Source: Candidatus Bathyarchaeota archaeon
GTDB taxonomy: Archaea; Thermoproteota; Bathyarchaeia; Bathyarchaeales; DTEX01
Assembly: GCA_025059045.1 (NCBI GenBank)
Contig: JANXEA010000007.1
Coordinates: forward strand, 1 to 64,000
Direction of reading: 5' to 3'
Length of the DNA stretch: 64,000 nt
Shown in pieces: positions 34,380 through 43,660 of this stretch. The first letter of the stretch is position 1. Each line of letters starts with the position of its first letter. A model generated the notes under the pieces. That model was not told where the DNA came from and made no database searches. It was given only the letters and a program-made list of their open reading frames with translations. Position numbers and translations under genes: made by a program.

Positions 34380-37067
34380 ATGGTCAAGGGATTTCTCGGA
34401 AAGGTTTTACTAGTAATTTTAGTGTTCATTCTAATGCTTCCATTAATTGCCATCCCTATAGATGCGCAGCAGGTTCCGAATGGCCCTTGGGTTGACAAGG
34501 TCGTATTCTCTTCTGTCACAGACAGTGCGCAAGCAATAACTATGCTTGAGGCAGGTGATGCTCACGCATACTATTTTGCTCTGGTAGATGCCCAGTTATT
34601 CCAAAGAGTTCGAAGGTCAACAAGCCTATGGTATGCTCTATCCTATGGAACATATAACGAATTTACTTTCAATCCGGTGGGTCCAGAGTTTCCAACCACA
34701 GGAAAATTAAACCCATTCTCAGTTCCAAGAATTAGAGAAGCTATGAACTATCTCATAGACCGAGACTATATAGCAAATGAAATTTGCGGAGGACTAGCCG
34801 TCCCAAGATATACAGTGTTGACGCCATCATTTCCCGACTACGCCCGCCTAATAGACGTATGCAAGAAGATTGAGCTGCAATACGCGTATAACTTTGATAA
34901 AGCTAAGGCGATAGTGACAGAGGAAATGCGGAGGCTAAACGCCACTCTCGTTGGCGGAAAATGGTACTATAAGGGAGAGCCAGTTACAATAATCCTGCTT
35001 ATTAGAACAGAGGACGAAAGACGCCAGATGGGAGATTATCTAGCCAACCAATTGGAGCTATTAGGGTTTACTACTGATAGACAATATAAGAGGAGTGCTG
35101 AGGCAGCTCCAATATGGCAGGGAGATCCGAAACTGGGTCTGTGGCATATTTATACTGGAGGATGGGTAACTACAGCTATATCGAGAGATCAATCTGGCAA
35201 CTTTGAATTCTTTTATACTCCGCGAGGGTTAGCGATTCCGCTCTGGCAAGCCTATACTCCAGATCCGGAATTTGATAATATTGCCCTTAGGCTAACAAAG
35301 CGAGACTTTGGATCATGGGAAGAAAGAAATGAACTTATGGCACGTGCGCTTGAACTATCGATGAAGGATTCTGTAAGGATATGGGTTGTTAACAGGATTA
35401 GCGCATGGGTGGCGAGAAATGAAATAATACAAACCTATGATCTTGCCGGAGGATTCTATGGTGCAAGGTTATGGCCCTATACTATCAGATATAAAGGTCA
35501 GATTGGAGGAACCGTTAAAATAATAACGCAGGCTGAGATACCGGGAATTGATCCTTGGAACCCCTTAGGAGGAAGCAACTGGGTATACGACACAATGATA
35601 TATAGGGCAACGTTTGATCCGGCTGCTATGCCAGACCCCTATACTGGATTATTCTGGCCAGTGAAATTTGTCAGTGCAAAAGTATACGCTAAGACAGGAA
35701 CTCCCATGACTAAGACCTTAGACTGGGTTACACTTAGCTTTGTAGATAAAATTGAAGTTCCTACTGATGCATGGTACGGTTGGAATGCGACGACTCAACA
35801 GATAGTGTATGCTCCTCAAGGATTAGAGGCGACAGCAAAGGTTGTAGTTACCTTTAGGAGTGACCTCTTCCAGCAGAAATACCACGATGGCACAAACATT
35901 TCGCTGGCTGATTTCATATTCAATTACATTATTACCTTTGATCGAGCTGATAAAGCAAGTCCTGTCTATGATGAATCATACGTTTCCACCGCAAAGGCAT
36001 TCATGAGCTACTTCAAAGGGTTCAAGATAATCAGCCAGAACCCACTTATATGCGAATTCTATACAGACAATGTGTATCCAGATGCTGAATGGGTAGTTGC
36101 TGATGTTACAGGCTGGTTCGATCCAACAGCAGCCTTCGGCCCATCACCTTGGCATATCGTAACCATAGGGTTGCTCGCGGAAGAGAAGGGTCTCGCAGCC
36201 TTCACTAGTGCCAAAGCAACAAAGCTGAAGGTGGATAGGCTAAACTACATAGCTGGCGGGACGCTCACAACGCTTATGAATATGCTCACCGAGGCTATCA
36301 GCAAGAAATACATTCCATATGAAAACGTACTCAAGAATTACCTTACTCAGGACCATGCATTAGCTAGGTATCAAGCTCTCAAATCATGGTATGAGAGGCG
36401 AGGACATTTCTGGGTGGGTGATGGACCCTTCTACTTAAAGACTGTTAATCCAACCGCCCATATTGTCGAGATTGAAGCAAACAGGGAGTACTCTGACAGA
36501 GCTGACAAATGGGGAGGGTTCGGAGAGCCGAAGTTGCCAGAAATTACTATAGAAGGTCCCATCAGAGTAATTGGAGGACTGGGCGCAAAGTTTAACGTAA
36601 AGATAACTACGAAAGGTACTGCCTACAAGGTATCTGAAATAGAGTCTGTGAGCTATTTGGTTGTGGATGCTAGCGGAAAAGTGGGGCTAGTCGGTAAAGC
36701 TGAGCCCGTCGAAGACGGTTTGTGGACTGTGGGGCTTGAGGCTGCAGATACATCCGCTCTACCTTCCGGATCCAGTAAGTTGCTTGTTGTGGCTTCATCT
36801 AAGCTTGTGAGCATACCATCTATGAAGGAAGCATCCTTTGTGATGCTTTCTCTCGATGCATATATCGGTGAAAGGATCAGCAGTCCCTTAGCTCAGGTTC
36901 AGGCAAAGATTTCCACACTAGAGGGCTCGGTGAGTAGCTTAGAGCAACAAATCAAATCTTTGCAATCTTCGGTTTCAACTATGAATACGTTTCTAATGGT
37001 GTCAATTGGTATTGCAGTTTTTGCGGTGGCACTTGCTGCATTTTCAATTATAGTCAAAAAGAAATAA
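34380..37067 (+). CDS. ABC importer substrate-binding protein (family 5, membrane-anchored)
   Basis: An 895-residue extracytoplasmic solute-binding protein of the peptide/nickel/oligosaccharide family 5. An N-terminal signal (about residues 5-28) ends near IPIDAQQVPNG. The SBP_bac_5 fold follows (INDRDY-type segment MNYLIDRDYIANEICGG; LGLWHIYTGGW). A coiled coil near the C terminus (STLEGSVSSLEQQIKSLQSS) and one membrane helix (residues 870-890) with a KKK tail anchor it. This anchoring is common in archaea. It heads an operon with two permeases and two ATPases; the substrate (peptide or oligosaccharide) is undecided. Confidence 0.88.
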   Translation: MVKGFLGKVLLVILVFILMLPLIAIPIDAQQVPNGPWVDKVVFSSVTDSAQAITMLEAGDAHAYYFALVDAQLFQRVRRSTSLWYALSYGTYNEFTFNPVGPEFPTTGKLNPFSVPRIREAMNYLIDRDYIANEICGGLAVPRYTVLTPSFPDYARLIDVCKKIELQYAYNFDKAKAIVTEEMRRLNATLVGGKWYYKGEPVTIILLIRTEDERRQMGDYLANQLELLGFTTDRQYKRSAEAAPIWQGDPKLGLWHIYTGGWVTTAISRDQSGNFEFFYTPRGLAIPLWQAYTPDPEFDNIALRLTKRDFGSWEERNELMARALELSMKDSVRIWVVNRISAWVARNEIIQTYDLAGGFYGARLWPYTIRYKGQIGGTVKIITQAEIPGIDPWNPLGGSNWVYDTMIYRATFDPAAMPDPYTGLFWPVKFVSAKVYAKTGTPMTKTLDWVTLSFVDKIEVPTDAWYGWNATTQQIVYAPQGLEATAKVVVTFRSDLFQQKYHDGTNISLADFIFNYIITFDRADKASPVYDESYVSTAKAFMSYFKGFKIISQNPLICEFYTDNVYPDAEWVVADVTGWFDPTAAFGPSPWHIVTIGLLAEEKGLAAFTSAKATKLKVDRLNYIAGGTLTTLMNMLTEAISKKYIPYENVLKNYLTQDHALARYQALKSWYERRGHFWVGDGPFYLKTVNPTAHIVEIEANREYSDRADKWGGFGEPKLPEITIEGPIRVIGGLGAKFNVKITTKGTAYKVSEIESVSYLVVDASGKVGLVGKAEPVEDGLWTVGLEAADTSALPSGSSKLLVVASSKLVSIPSMKEASFVMLSLDAYIGERISSPLAQVQAKISTLEGSVSSLEQQIKSLQSSVSTMNTFLMVSIGIAVFAVALAAFSIIVKKK

Positions 37068-37155
37068 AAACCCCGTGTATCTCTTCCCCTCCTTTTTTTA
37101 TCGCGAAAAGTTTTTATTTTCACCGGATTATCTTAAAAGGACTATTGAAAAGGCT

Positions 37156-38238
37156 ATGGGGAATGAGTTGGATCGTGGAAGATATAGATTTGCAAAATAT
37201 GTGTTTACACGTGCATGTTCCCTCCTACTAGTTGTGATTATGGCGGTGTATCTAACGGTTCTGATCGCAGGAATGGGTGGTTACGTGGACCAGATCATTA
37301 AGAATGATATTTTATACAATATTGGTGTGGAAGTAAATCAGAATCCAGCATATAGATCGTTAACGCCGACTGAGAGGAGAGAGCTTATGGATAAAATGTA
37401 CGAACAAGCTATAAGGGCATTGGGACTTGATACGCCTTTTGAATATAGAAGTTACCAGTATTTGATTCAGGCAATAACGTTGGATCTTGGAAGAGCAATG
37501 TATTTGACGAGCCCTACAGGATCCAGTAGCGTGAGAAACATAATCCTTGAAAGGCTTCCAGTAACAGTGCTACTTTTCACGACTATAAACATGATTCTTT
37601 TCTTTATGTCATTATTTTTCGGACTATATGCTTCGAGAAGATATGGAGGCAAGTTCGACAAGATCATAATAATGCTTTCACCATTATCCTCAATACCGGG
37701 CTGGTTCTATGGAATCTTTCTCATTATAGTCTTCGCTTCAATCCTACATATTCTACCATATGGCGGTCTTGTCGATGTCCCTCCGCCTCAAGACCCACTC
37801 AACTATGCCATAAGCGTACTTAAGCATATGGTGCTTCCAGTCTTCTCATGGTTAATAAGTTACTCATTCATACAGATCTATGTAAAGAGAACATTCTTTC
37901 TTATGTTTTCTCAGGAAGATTATGTTGAATTGGCAAGGGCTAAAGGATTACCTTCAAATGTGATCGAGCGGAGATATATTTTGAGGCCCACGTTGCCGCC
38001 CATAATGACTGAGTTTGCTCTAACCCTTATAAGCTCTTGGATGGGTGCAATAGTTACTGAGAGGGTCTTCAATTGGCCTGGAATAGGCACATTGTTTTAT
38101 CAAGCAGCAACAATGTTCGACTCGCCTGTAATTATTGGGGAGGTGGTAATATACGCCTATCTATTAGCGGTCACAGTTTTCATTCTCGATATGATATATG
38201 CGCTAGTTGACCCCCGAATAAGGATGGGAGCGAAATAA
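37156..38238 (+). CDS. ABC importer permease (DppB/OppB-like)
   Basis: An inner permease of about 360 residues. It has a first membrane helix (CSLLLVVIMAVYLTVLIAG), an outer loop to about residue 125, and five further helices. The EAA loop is DYVELARAKGLPSNVIERRYILRPTLPP, which I note here by its core ELARAKGLPSNVIERRY. The frame is open from GTG 37075, but ATG 37156 (MGNELDRGRY) avoids a low-quality N-terminal extension and is preceded by AAAAGG. It partners with the next permease. Confidence 0.88.
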   Translation: MGNELDRGRYRFAKYVFTRACSLLLVVIMAVYLTVLIAGMGGYVDQIIKNDILYNIGVEVNQNPAYRSLTPTERRELMDKMYEQAIRALGLDTPFEYRSYQYLIQAITLDLGRAMYLTSPTGSSSVRNIILERLPVTVLLFTTINMILFFMSLFFGLYASRRYGGKFDKIIIMLSPLSSIPGWFYGIFLIIVFASILHILPYGGLVDVPPPQDPLNYAISVLKHMVLPVFSWLISYSFIQIYVKRTFFLMFSQEDYVELARAKGLPSNVIERRYILRPTLPPIMTEFALTLISSWMGAIVTERVFNWPGIGTLFYQAATMFDSPVIIGEVVIYAYLLAVTVFILDMIYALVDPRIRMGAK

Positions 38239-38241
38239 GGC

Positions 38242-39648
38242 TTGTCTTACAAATTAAGGGATCAGATAAAAGAGATATTCCAGTATAAGTTGGCATTAGC
38301 AGGGATCGGGATTCTTCTAATATTGATCGGAATATCTGTTTACGCAGTAGTAGCGATACCATACGATGTAGCAACTTATCTGTGGCGTGGCGGGGAGGGA
38401 ATTTGGCTAGATTGTCCGAAAAATGCGTTGCCTTCGTGGATAAGTCTTTTTTCAGCAAAGAAAATCCCTGAAACCATAGTACTCGACACACAGAAAGGAC
38501 AAGTTGGCGTGACGAAGATCATTTTCCCTATAACTGCGAATATGAGCAAATTGAGAATAGAATTTAACTTCTATTACGATTATGATGACTTTCCAAGCGA
38601 AATAAATCTCTTCTATACTGCAATCTATAATGAGCGGTCTCCTCTAGTAACTATATATTGGACAAAACCCACGGGTCAGCAGATCAAGATAATCGATATG
38701 GTTTTGAAAAAGAGTGGAGCATACTACCTCTCAATCGATGCAGTGCTTGCAAACACACTCCAATCTTACCTAACGCAAAAAACTGGGACAGAGCCAGAAT
38801 ACGCCGTGGTTCCCGTAATTGGATTGTTTGCTGTAGAAGATTCCTCCGTCTTAAAAATAAGTACAGTAACACCATTGAAGGGCAAATACAACGTTGTAAT
38901 TGAAGGCACCCTCTTTGAGGAGAACTCTAATGTTGATGTTAAACTTGTGGTCTATGGAAAAATATACGGGCTAGCAGGGACAGATCATCTAAGAAGAGAT
39001 CTGAGCATTGCTCTATTATGGGGGACACCAATAGCCTTATCGTTCGGAGTGGTTGCAGCGCTATCCATAGCAGTTATTCAGATGATTATTGCGGCCTTAA
39101 GTGCTTGGTTCTTAGGAAAAGTTGATTTCACATTCCAGAAGATCACAGAGATAAATATGATCCTGCCGTTTCTCCCAATATTGATAATGTTATCTGTCTT
39201 CTACAGCTTCAGTATATGGATGCTTCTAATCGTTGTGATCGCGCTAAACGTTTTTGGCTCGGGAGTAAAGACCTATCGGGCCGTTTTTCTGCAGATAAAA
39301 GAGTTTCCATACATAGAGGCGGCAAAGGCCTATGGAGCAAGTAGTCTCAGGATTATCTTCCTTTATATGATTCCAAAGATTCTGCCTACAATCATACCTA
39401 ACCTTGTCATGTCCGTTTCGAGTTTTGTTTTTCTAGAGGCTGCAATGGCGCTGCTCGGTCTCGGCGATCCCATGGCGCCCACATGGGGAAAAATTATTGA
39501 TGATGCCTACTCCTCGGGGGCCCTTTACAAGGGATATTACTATTGGGTTCTGGAGCCATCATTTCTGCTTATTCTAACTTCTTTGGGATTCGCATTACTA
39601 GGATTTGCCTTAGACAAAATATTCAACCCCAAGCTGAGGGAGATGTGA
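38242..39648 (+). CDS. ABC importer permease (DppC/OppC-like) with a large extracytoplasmic insertion
   Basis: A 468-residue permease. The first helix (about 18-38) is followed by an unusually long outer domain (about 40-250, beta-rich), and the remaining five helices begin near residue 255. The EAA loop core is YIEAAKAYGASSLRIIF, and the conserved GLGDPMAPTWG is near the end. Typical OppC proteins are about 300 residues, so the outer domain is extra; archaeal homologues share this habit. TTG at 38242 is the start. Its TGA overlaps the GTG of the first ATPase gene. Confidence 0.88.
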   Translation: MSYKLRDQIKEIFQYKLALAGIGILLILIGISVYAVVAIPYDVATYLWRGGEGIWLDCPKNALPSWISLFSAKKIPETIVLDTQKGQVGVTKIIFPITANMSKLRIEFNFYYDYDDFPSEINLFYTAIYNERSPLVTIYWTKPTGQQIKIIDMVLKKSGAYYLSIDAVLANTLQSYLTQKTGTEPEYAVVPVIGLFAVEDSSVLKISTVTPLKGKYNVVIEGTLFEENSNVDVKLVVYGKIYGLAGTDHLRRDLSIALLWGTPIALSFGVVAALSIAVIQMIIAALSAWFLGKVDFTFQKITEINMILPFLPILIMLSVFYSFSIWMLLIVVIALNVFGSGVKTYRAVFLQIKEFPYIEAAKAYGASSLRIIFLYMIPKILPTIIPNLVMSVSSFVFLEAAMALLGLGDPMAPTWGKIIDDAYSSGALYKGYYYWVLEPSFLLILTSLGFALLGFALDKIFNPKLREM

Positions 39649-40625
39649 GCAGCATATTCCTAGAAGTCAAAGACCTGTACATGTACTATCGCACCAGAAT
39701 GGGGCCGCTAAGGGCAGTGGATGGCATCTCTTTCAACGTGGAAAGGGGAGAGTCGATAGCGTTAATCGGAGAATCTGGATGCGGAAAAACCTCCTTGGCG
39801 AAATCATTGATACGTCTCCTTCCAAGGAATGTTGAGTTATATAAGGGATCGATATGCCTAGACGGTGTAGACATAATGACTTTAGATGACGCTGAATTCA
39901 GAAGAACCATACAATGGCAAAGGATCTCAATGGTTTCCCAGGCAGCTATGAATTCTCTTAACCCAGTGATAAAGGTGGGCGAACAAGTCGCTGAGCCACT
40001 AATAGTGCATAAAGAAATGGATAAGAGATCTGCAATGGAAAGAGCAAGAGAAATCTTCTCCCTTGTCGGCATTCCTGAAATATTCATTGACAGGTACCCA
40101 TTTGAATTAAGTGGTGGAATGAGGCAGAGGGTAGTAATAGCGATGGCTTTGGTAATGAATCCGGAAATAATAATTCTTGATGAGCCTACCTCCGCCCTGG
40201 ATGTCTTAACACAGGCAAATATAATGAATCTGCTTAAGAAGATAAGGAGAGAATCAAAAATCAATTATGTTTTAATAACGCATGATGTTGGGTTATCAAG
40301 TGAACTTGCGGACAAGGTAGCGGTAATGTACGCTGGACAGATAGTTGAGTTCAGCGATGCTGATCGCTTCTATGCATCCCCCCTTCATCCTTACTCACAA
40401 AAATTGATGGCGAGTGTACCGACACTTAGACAGGACAAGATGCCGCAATTTATTCTCGGGGTTCCAATAAGCCTCATTAATCCGCCTACGGGTTGCAGAT
40501 TTGCTGAGAGATGCCCATCAAGAATGGAAAAATGCAGGGAAGACCCTCCCCTAAATGAGTTAGGGAAAGGGATGTTTGTCAAATGCTGGTTATACTCAGG
40601 GCAGGGGAAAGAATCAAGTGGGTAA
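39645..40625 (+). CDS. ABC importer ATP-binding protein (OppD-like)
   Basis: A 326-residue ATPase from GTG 39645, which overlaps the upstream permease stop (GTGA). Walker A is GESGCGKTS, the signature is FELSGGMRQRVVIAMAL, Walker B is IIILDEPTSALD and the H-loop is VLITHDVG. The C-terminal oligopeptide-transporter domain has NPPTGCRFAERCPSRMEKC, a four-cysteine patch that in OppD-type proteins can hold an iron-sulfur cluster. A longer open frame back to 39543 lies within the permease gene and is not the true start. Confidence 0.92.
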   Translation: MSSIFLEVKDLYMYYRTRMGPLRAVDGISFNVERGESIALIGESGCGKTSLAKSLIRLLPRNVELYKGSICLDGVDIMTLDDAEFRRTIQWQRISMVSQAAMNSLNPVIKVGEQVAEPLIVHKEMDKRSAMERAREIFSLVGIPEIFIDRYPFELSGGMRQRVVIAMALVMNPEIIILDEPTSALDVLTQANIMNLLKKIRRESKINYVLITHDVGLSSELADKVAVMYAGQIVEFSDADRFYASPLHPYSQKLMASVPTLRQDKMPQFILGVPISLINPPTGCRFAERCPSRMEKCREDPPLNELGKGMFVKCWLYSGQGKESSG

Positions 40626-41607
40626 TGACGTCCTTTTGTCCGTGAAAGATTTGCGAAAGTGGTACAGAATAAAGAGAGGTCTATTCGGTAGGGTAGATTA
40701 TGTGAGGGCCGTTGATGGTGTAAGTTTTGACCTAAGAAGGGGAGATGCAGTCTCCCTTGTTGGGGAAAGCGGTAGTGGAAAGACAACGTTAGGTAGAACC
40801 ATACTCGGGCTTGAGAAACCCACGTCAGGCACGATATCATTTGATGGAAAGAATTTGACAACATTCGATCAAAAGACGCTGGCTTGGTACCGAAAGGACA
40901 CCGGATTTGTTCAACAAGATCCATACGGCGCTTTACCCCCATTCATGACTGTGCAACGAATTCTAGAGGAGCCTATGATCATAAATAACATTAGCAAAGA
41001 TGAAAGGCGTGAAAGGGTTTTCAAGGTTCTAAATGAGGTTAAGCTTACACCAGTAGAGGACTTCTTGAGAAAGTATCCGCACATGCTGAGCGGCGGGCAA
41101 CAACAAAGGGTGGTTATCGCCCGCGCCATGATACTAAATCCAAAGCTCATAATAGCAGACGAGCCTGTATCAATGCTTGATGCTTCTGTCAGGATTGAAA
41201 TACTAACCCTGCTGAGAGAACTTCAAAAGAGACATGACCTCAGCATAGTTTATATCACGCATGATCTTTCAACAACCCGATACTTTTCAGAGTGGATTTA
41301 TGTGATGTATGCCGGAAAGATTATAGAGAAGTCGCTGACGGGAGAGCTGCTCAAGAGTCCGCTCCATCCATACACAAGAGCTTTGCTTCAAGCTCTACCA
41401 GACCCAGACGCAGAAAATAGATTCACATATAGGGAAATCCCGCTTGGAGAGCCTCCCAGTCTGATAAATCCCCCTGCTGGATGCAGGTTCAACCCAAGAT
41501 GTACATTTGCAATAAAGGGACTGTGCGACATGAAGGAGCCGCCCGAAATCATGGTTGAGAAAGATCACCTTGTGAGTTGCTGGCTATATGAGAAACATGA
41601 AAAGTAA
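40618..41607 (+). CDS. ABC importer ATP-binding protein (OppF-like)
   Basis: A 329-residue ATPase from GTG 40618, overlapping the OppD-like stop. It has Walker A GESGSGKTT, signature MLSGGQQQRVVIARAM, Walker B LIIADEPVSMLD and H-loop IVYITHDLS. The C-terminal NPPAGCRFNPRCTFAIKGLC is the cysteine-rich OppF end. Together with the OppD-like protein it powers the importer. It overlaps the following small membrane gene by 20 bp. Confidence 0.92.
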   Translation: MGNDVLLSVKDLRKWYRIKRGLFGRVDYVRAVDGVSFDLRRGDAVSLVGESGSGKTTLGRTILGLEKPTSGTISFDGKNLTTFDQKTLAWYRKDTGFVQQDPYGALPPFMTVQRILEEPMIINNISKDERRERVFKVLNEVKLTPVEDFLRKYPHMLSGGQQQRVVIARAMILNPKLIIADEPVSMLDASVRIEILTLLRELQKRHDLSIVYITHDLSTTRYFSEWIYVMYAGKIIEKSLTGELLKSPLHPYTRALLQALPDPDAENRFTYREIPLGEPPSLINPPAGCRFNPRCTFAIKGLCDMKEPPEIMVEKDHLVSCWLYEKHEK

Positions 41608-41812
41608 TCCATACAATTGGATAGTCATAAGTGCAATACTAGTTATTCTTGGATTTATATTATCTTTCTTGATGGTTATAAATGTGCTTGAGAAGAGTTT
41701 TTTCCTTTCCTTCTTATCTTACGCAATCTCTTTTGCAGGTCTTACGCTAGGGCTGTTCGCCATACATGACATTATATCGACGGAGAAACGGAAAAGCGAA
41801 GCCGAAAGATAG
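41588..41812 (+). CDS. Small two-helix membrane protein at the end of the opp operon
   Basis: A 74-residue protein with two predicted membrane helices (about 11-30 and 38-58) and a charged C terminus (STEKRKSEAER). It starts inside the end of the OppF-like gene, so it is probably translated by coupling; ATG 41588 or 41597 could be used. I do not recognise the family. Position suggests an accessory factor of the importer. Confidence 0.55.
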   Translation: MRNMKSNPYNWIVISAILVILGFILSFLMVINVLEKSFFLSFLSYAISFAGLTLGLFAIHDIISTEKRKSEAER

Positions 41813-41825
41813 AAGGTTTCCATTC

Positions 41826-42968
41826 TTAATAGTCAACTTTTCGGCTTGGAGGCGCAAATCTCATAAGTCTTCTCAATGATGAGAGTTTCTCCTTGTTTCC
41901 AAGTCGGGCGATTTCAATGCATTCACGCAGGACCTGAATTGACTCATCCATTGCCCCTCTATCAACCGGGAATGGGACACCATCTTTCCCTCCATAAGCA
42001 AAAGAATACTTGACCGGATCTCTCCAGCTAGGTCTCTCGCCGTATATAAGCTCCGCAATTAATGCCAAACCCCTCACCGTCGCTGGACCGACACCTTTGA
42101 TGCCTAGTAGATCTTCATAATTGCTTGGTTGGAACTCGTAGACTCTTTCAAGGGTTTTCCAATTAATAGTGGATGGCAAATAAAGGTAGGCCATAGACGA
42201 TTTTTTAGGTTCAGGATCAGCGTCTACCCGAATCCACTCTTGCAGCGATCTTTGATACGCTGGGCGTATGGACTTAAGCATTTTTATTATCTTCCACGGT
42301 CTTTCCTTCGCGATGTCAACCGAAGCCTTTCTGCAACCCTCACTTTCCATGGCAGTCATATTCAGCGTTATCTCTCTTCTCTTATCTCCAACAATCGCTT
42401 CATGAGGCTCCTCAACAAAGCTTTCTAGATTTTTTGACAGCCAATGATATCTCCTTGCAGTTCGATCATCCAAGCTCATGCCCTGCTGCACAACGGCCCA
42501 AGACCCATCTTCTATAACGAAGAATGCATGGTGATAAAGTTTATAGCCGTCTTGGACAGCTGCGTTATCCACCTTCGCGCTCATACGACTTGCATACTTT
42601 AACCTGAAGATTTCCTGGGATGAGAGACCGAATTTTTCGCCTACACTCTCTAACTCAGAAAGAGTATTTTTCGAAGATTTTCCCTTACCGCCGCAGACCA
42701 CAACCCCAAGCTTCTCGGGATCGATCGCGGATTTTAAGACGCCTGTTGCAACCGTTGTTACACCTGACGAGTGCCAATCGTAACCTAAAACGCAGCCCAA
42801 TGCCTGAAACCAGTATGGGTCTGAGATCCTTTCAAGGAAGGCATCTCGTCCAAACTCGTCGATCAGAACTGTCACTATACCCTCTGCTAATCGGATCATC
42901 CGCTTCACAAGCCATTGTGGAGCATGCCCATTATGTAGCGGAAGCTCAGCGAATCCTGTCCGCCTCAT
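41826..42968 (-). CDS. DUF763 protein with a helix-hairpin-helix motif
   Basis: A 380-residue protein. It begins MRRTGFAELPLHNGHAPQWL and contains YDWHSSGVTTVATGVLK with a conserved histidine, and KYASRMSAKVDNAAVQDGYK. A helix-hairpin-helix, LLGIKGVGPATVRGLALIAE, lies near residue 290. These identify DUF763, known in thermophilic archaea and bacteria. The HhH suggests DNA or nucleic acid binding. Function is not established here. It is convergent with the importer operon. Confidence 0.82.
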   Translation of the reverse strand: MRRTGFAELPLHNGHAPQWLVKRMIRLAEGIVTVLIDEFGRDAFLERISDPYWFQALGCVLGYDWHSSGVTTVATGVLKSAIDPEKLGVVVCGGKGKSSKNTLSELESVGEKFGLSSQEIFRLKYASRMSAKVDNAAVQDGYKLYHHAFFVIEDGSWAVVQQGMSLDDRTARRYHWLSKNLESFVEEPHEAIVGDKRREITLNMTAMESEGCRKASVDIAKERPWKIIKMLKSIRPAYQRSLQEWIRVDADPEPKKSSMAYLYLPSTINWKTLERVYEFQPSNYEDLLGIKGVGPATVRGLALIAELIYGERPSWRDPVKYSFAYGGKDGVPFPVDRGAMDESIQVLRECIEIARLGNKEKLSSLRRLMRFAPPSRKVDY

Positions 42969-43027
42969 TATATCAACTCTTAACTATAAGGAAGAAGCAT
43001 CATAACTAAAATAATAAAATTCCACCC

Positions 43028-43519
43028 TTAAAGGTTAGCGGATCCGCGGGGCCTTAATAGGCGTCCCTCTCTATCTATCTCTCCAAGCCTAATTCTAGTC
43101 GAGGAGATTGGTATATGATTCTCGGCTGGAACCATATTGATTACAACAACCTCGAGAGGCGCCAGACCATACGACTTTCTGGCCTCGTTTATCCTGTGCG
43201 CCATGGGCTCGGTCTCCTGACTGACAACGATTGCCTCCAGCTCGCCGCTGATGGCTGCAGGCCCATATGGATCATCTATGGGTGTAACCTTAAAACGCCC
43301 ACCAAAACCCATCCCTTCAAGATAACGTGTTAACTCCTCAAGCCGCTCAGAGTATGGTGCGATCTCATGGTTCTTCAGAAGCCGCTTTGCGAAATCATCG
43401 GTGACGAGACCTATCCAAACACTCTCTCCGACCTCGAAAGCCTTGTTCAGCAATGCCAAATGCCCCTTGTGAAGCTCGTCAAATGTTCCGCCCACGCCTA
43501 CAAGCCTAAACTTCTTCAA
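43028..43519 (-). CDS. coaD: Phosphopantetheine adenylyltransferase (archaeal type)
   Basis: A 163-residue nucleotidyltransferase of the archaeal PPAT type that makes dephospho-CoA from 4'-phosphopantetheine and ATP. It has the HIGH-type motif VGGTFDELHKGHLALL (about residues 9-24), VSQETEPMAHRIN and the terminal IPISSTRIRLGEID. It is divergent from the ECF-like membrane gene and type II pantothenate kinase, making a CoA-related cluster. Confidence 0.9.
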   Translation of the reverse strand: MKKFRLVGVGGTFDELHKGHLALLNKAFEVGESVWIGLVTDDFAKRLLKNHEIAPYSERLEELTRYLEGMGFGGRFKVTPIDDPYGPAAISGELEAIVVSQETEPMAHRINEARKSYGLAPLEVVVINMVPAENHIPISSTRIRLGEIDREGRLLRPRGSANL

Positions 43520-43632
43520 GGCTCAATCGCTCACGTCGCTTTTCCAGCCAACCTTACGTTGATGGTGTTAGGAATCGCTATTATTTCTTCCTTTCAAATA
43601 ATACATACCTATACATACTTTTCCAAGAAAAT

Positions 43633-43641
43633 TCTTATAAG
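43633..43641 (+). promoter_or_regulatory. Putative TATA box for the ECF-like gene
   Basis: TCTTATAAG centred 24 bases before ATG 43661 is placed as an archaeal TATA element of a leaderless or near-leaderless transcript. It supports choosing that ATG over earlier codons of the same frame. Confidence 0.5.
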
Positions 43642-43660
43642 TTCATTCTCTGCCAAACAT

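Noticed and set aside
39543-39644. Upstream extension of the OppD-like frame
   Set aside because: It overlaps the permease gene, and GTG 39645 gives the family's usual start.
43367-43660. N-terminal extension of the ECF-like membrane protein frame
   Set aside because: It is antisense to the end of coaD, has no family match, and a TATA box fits ATG 43661.
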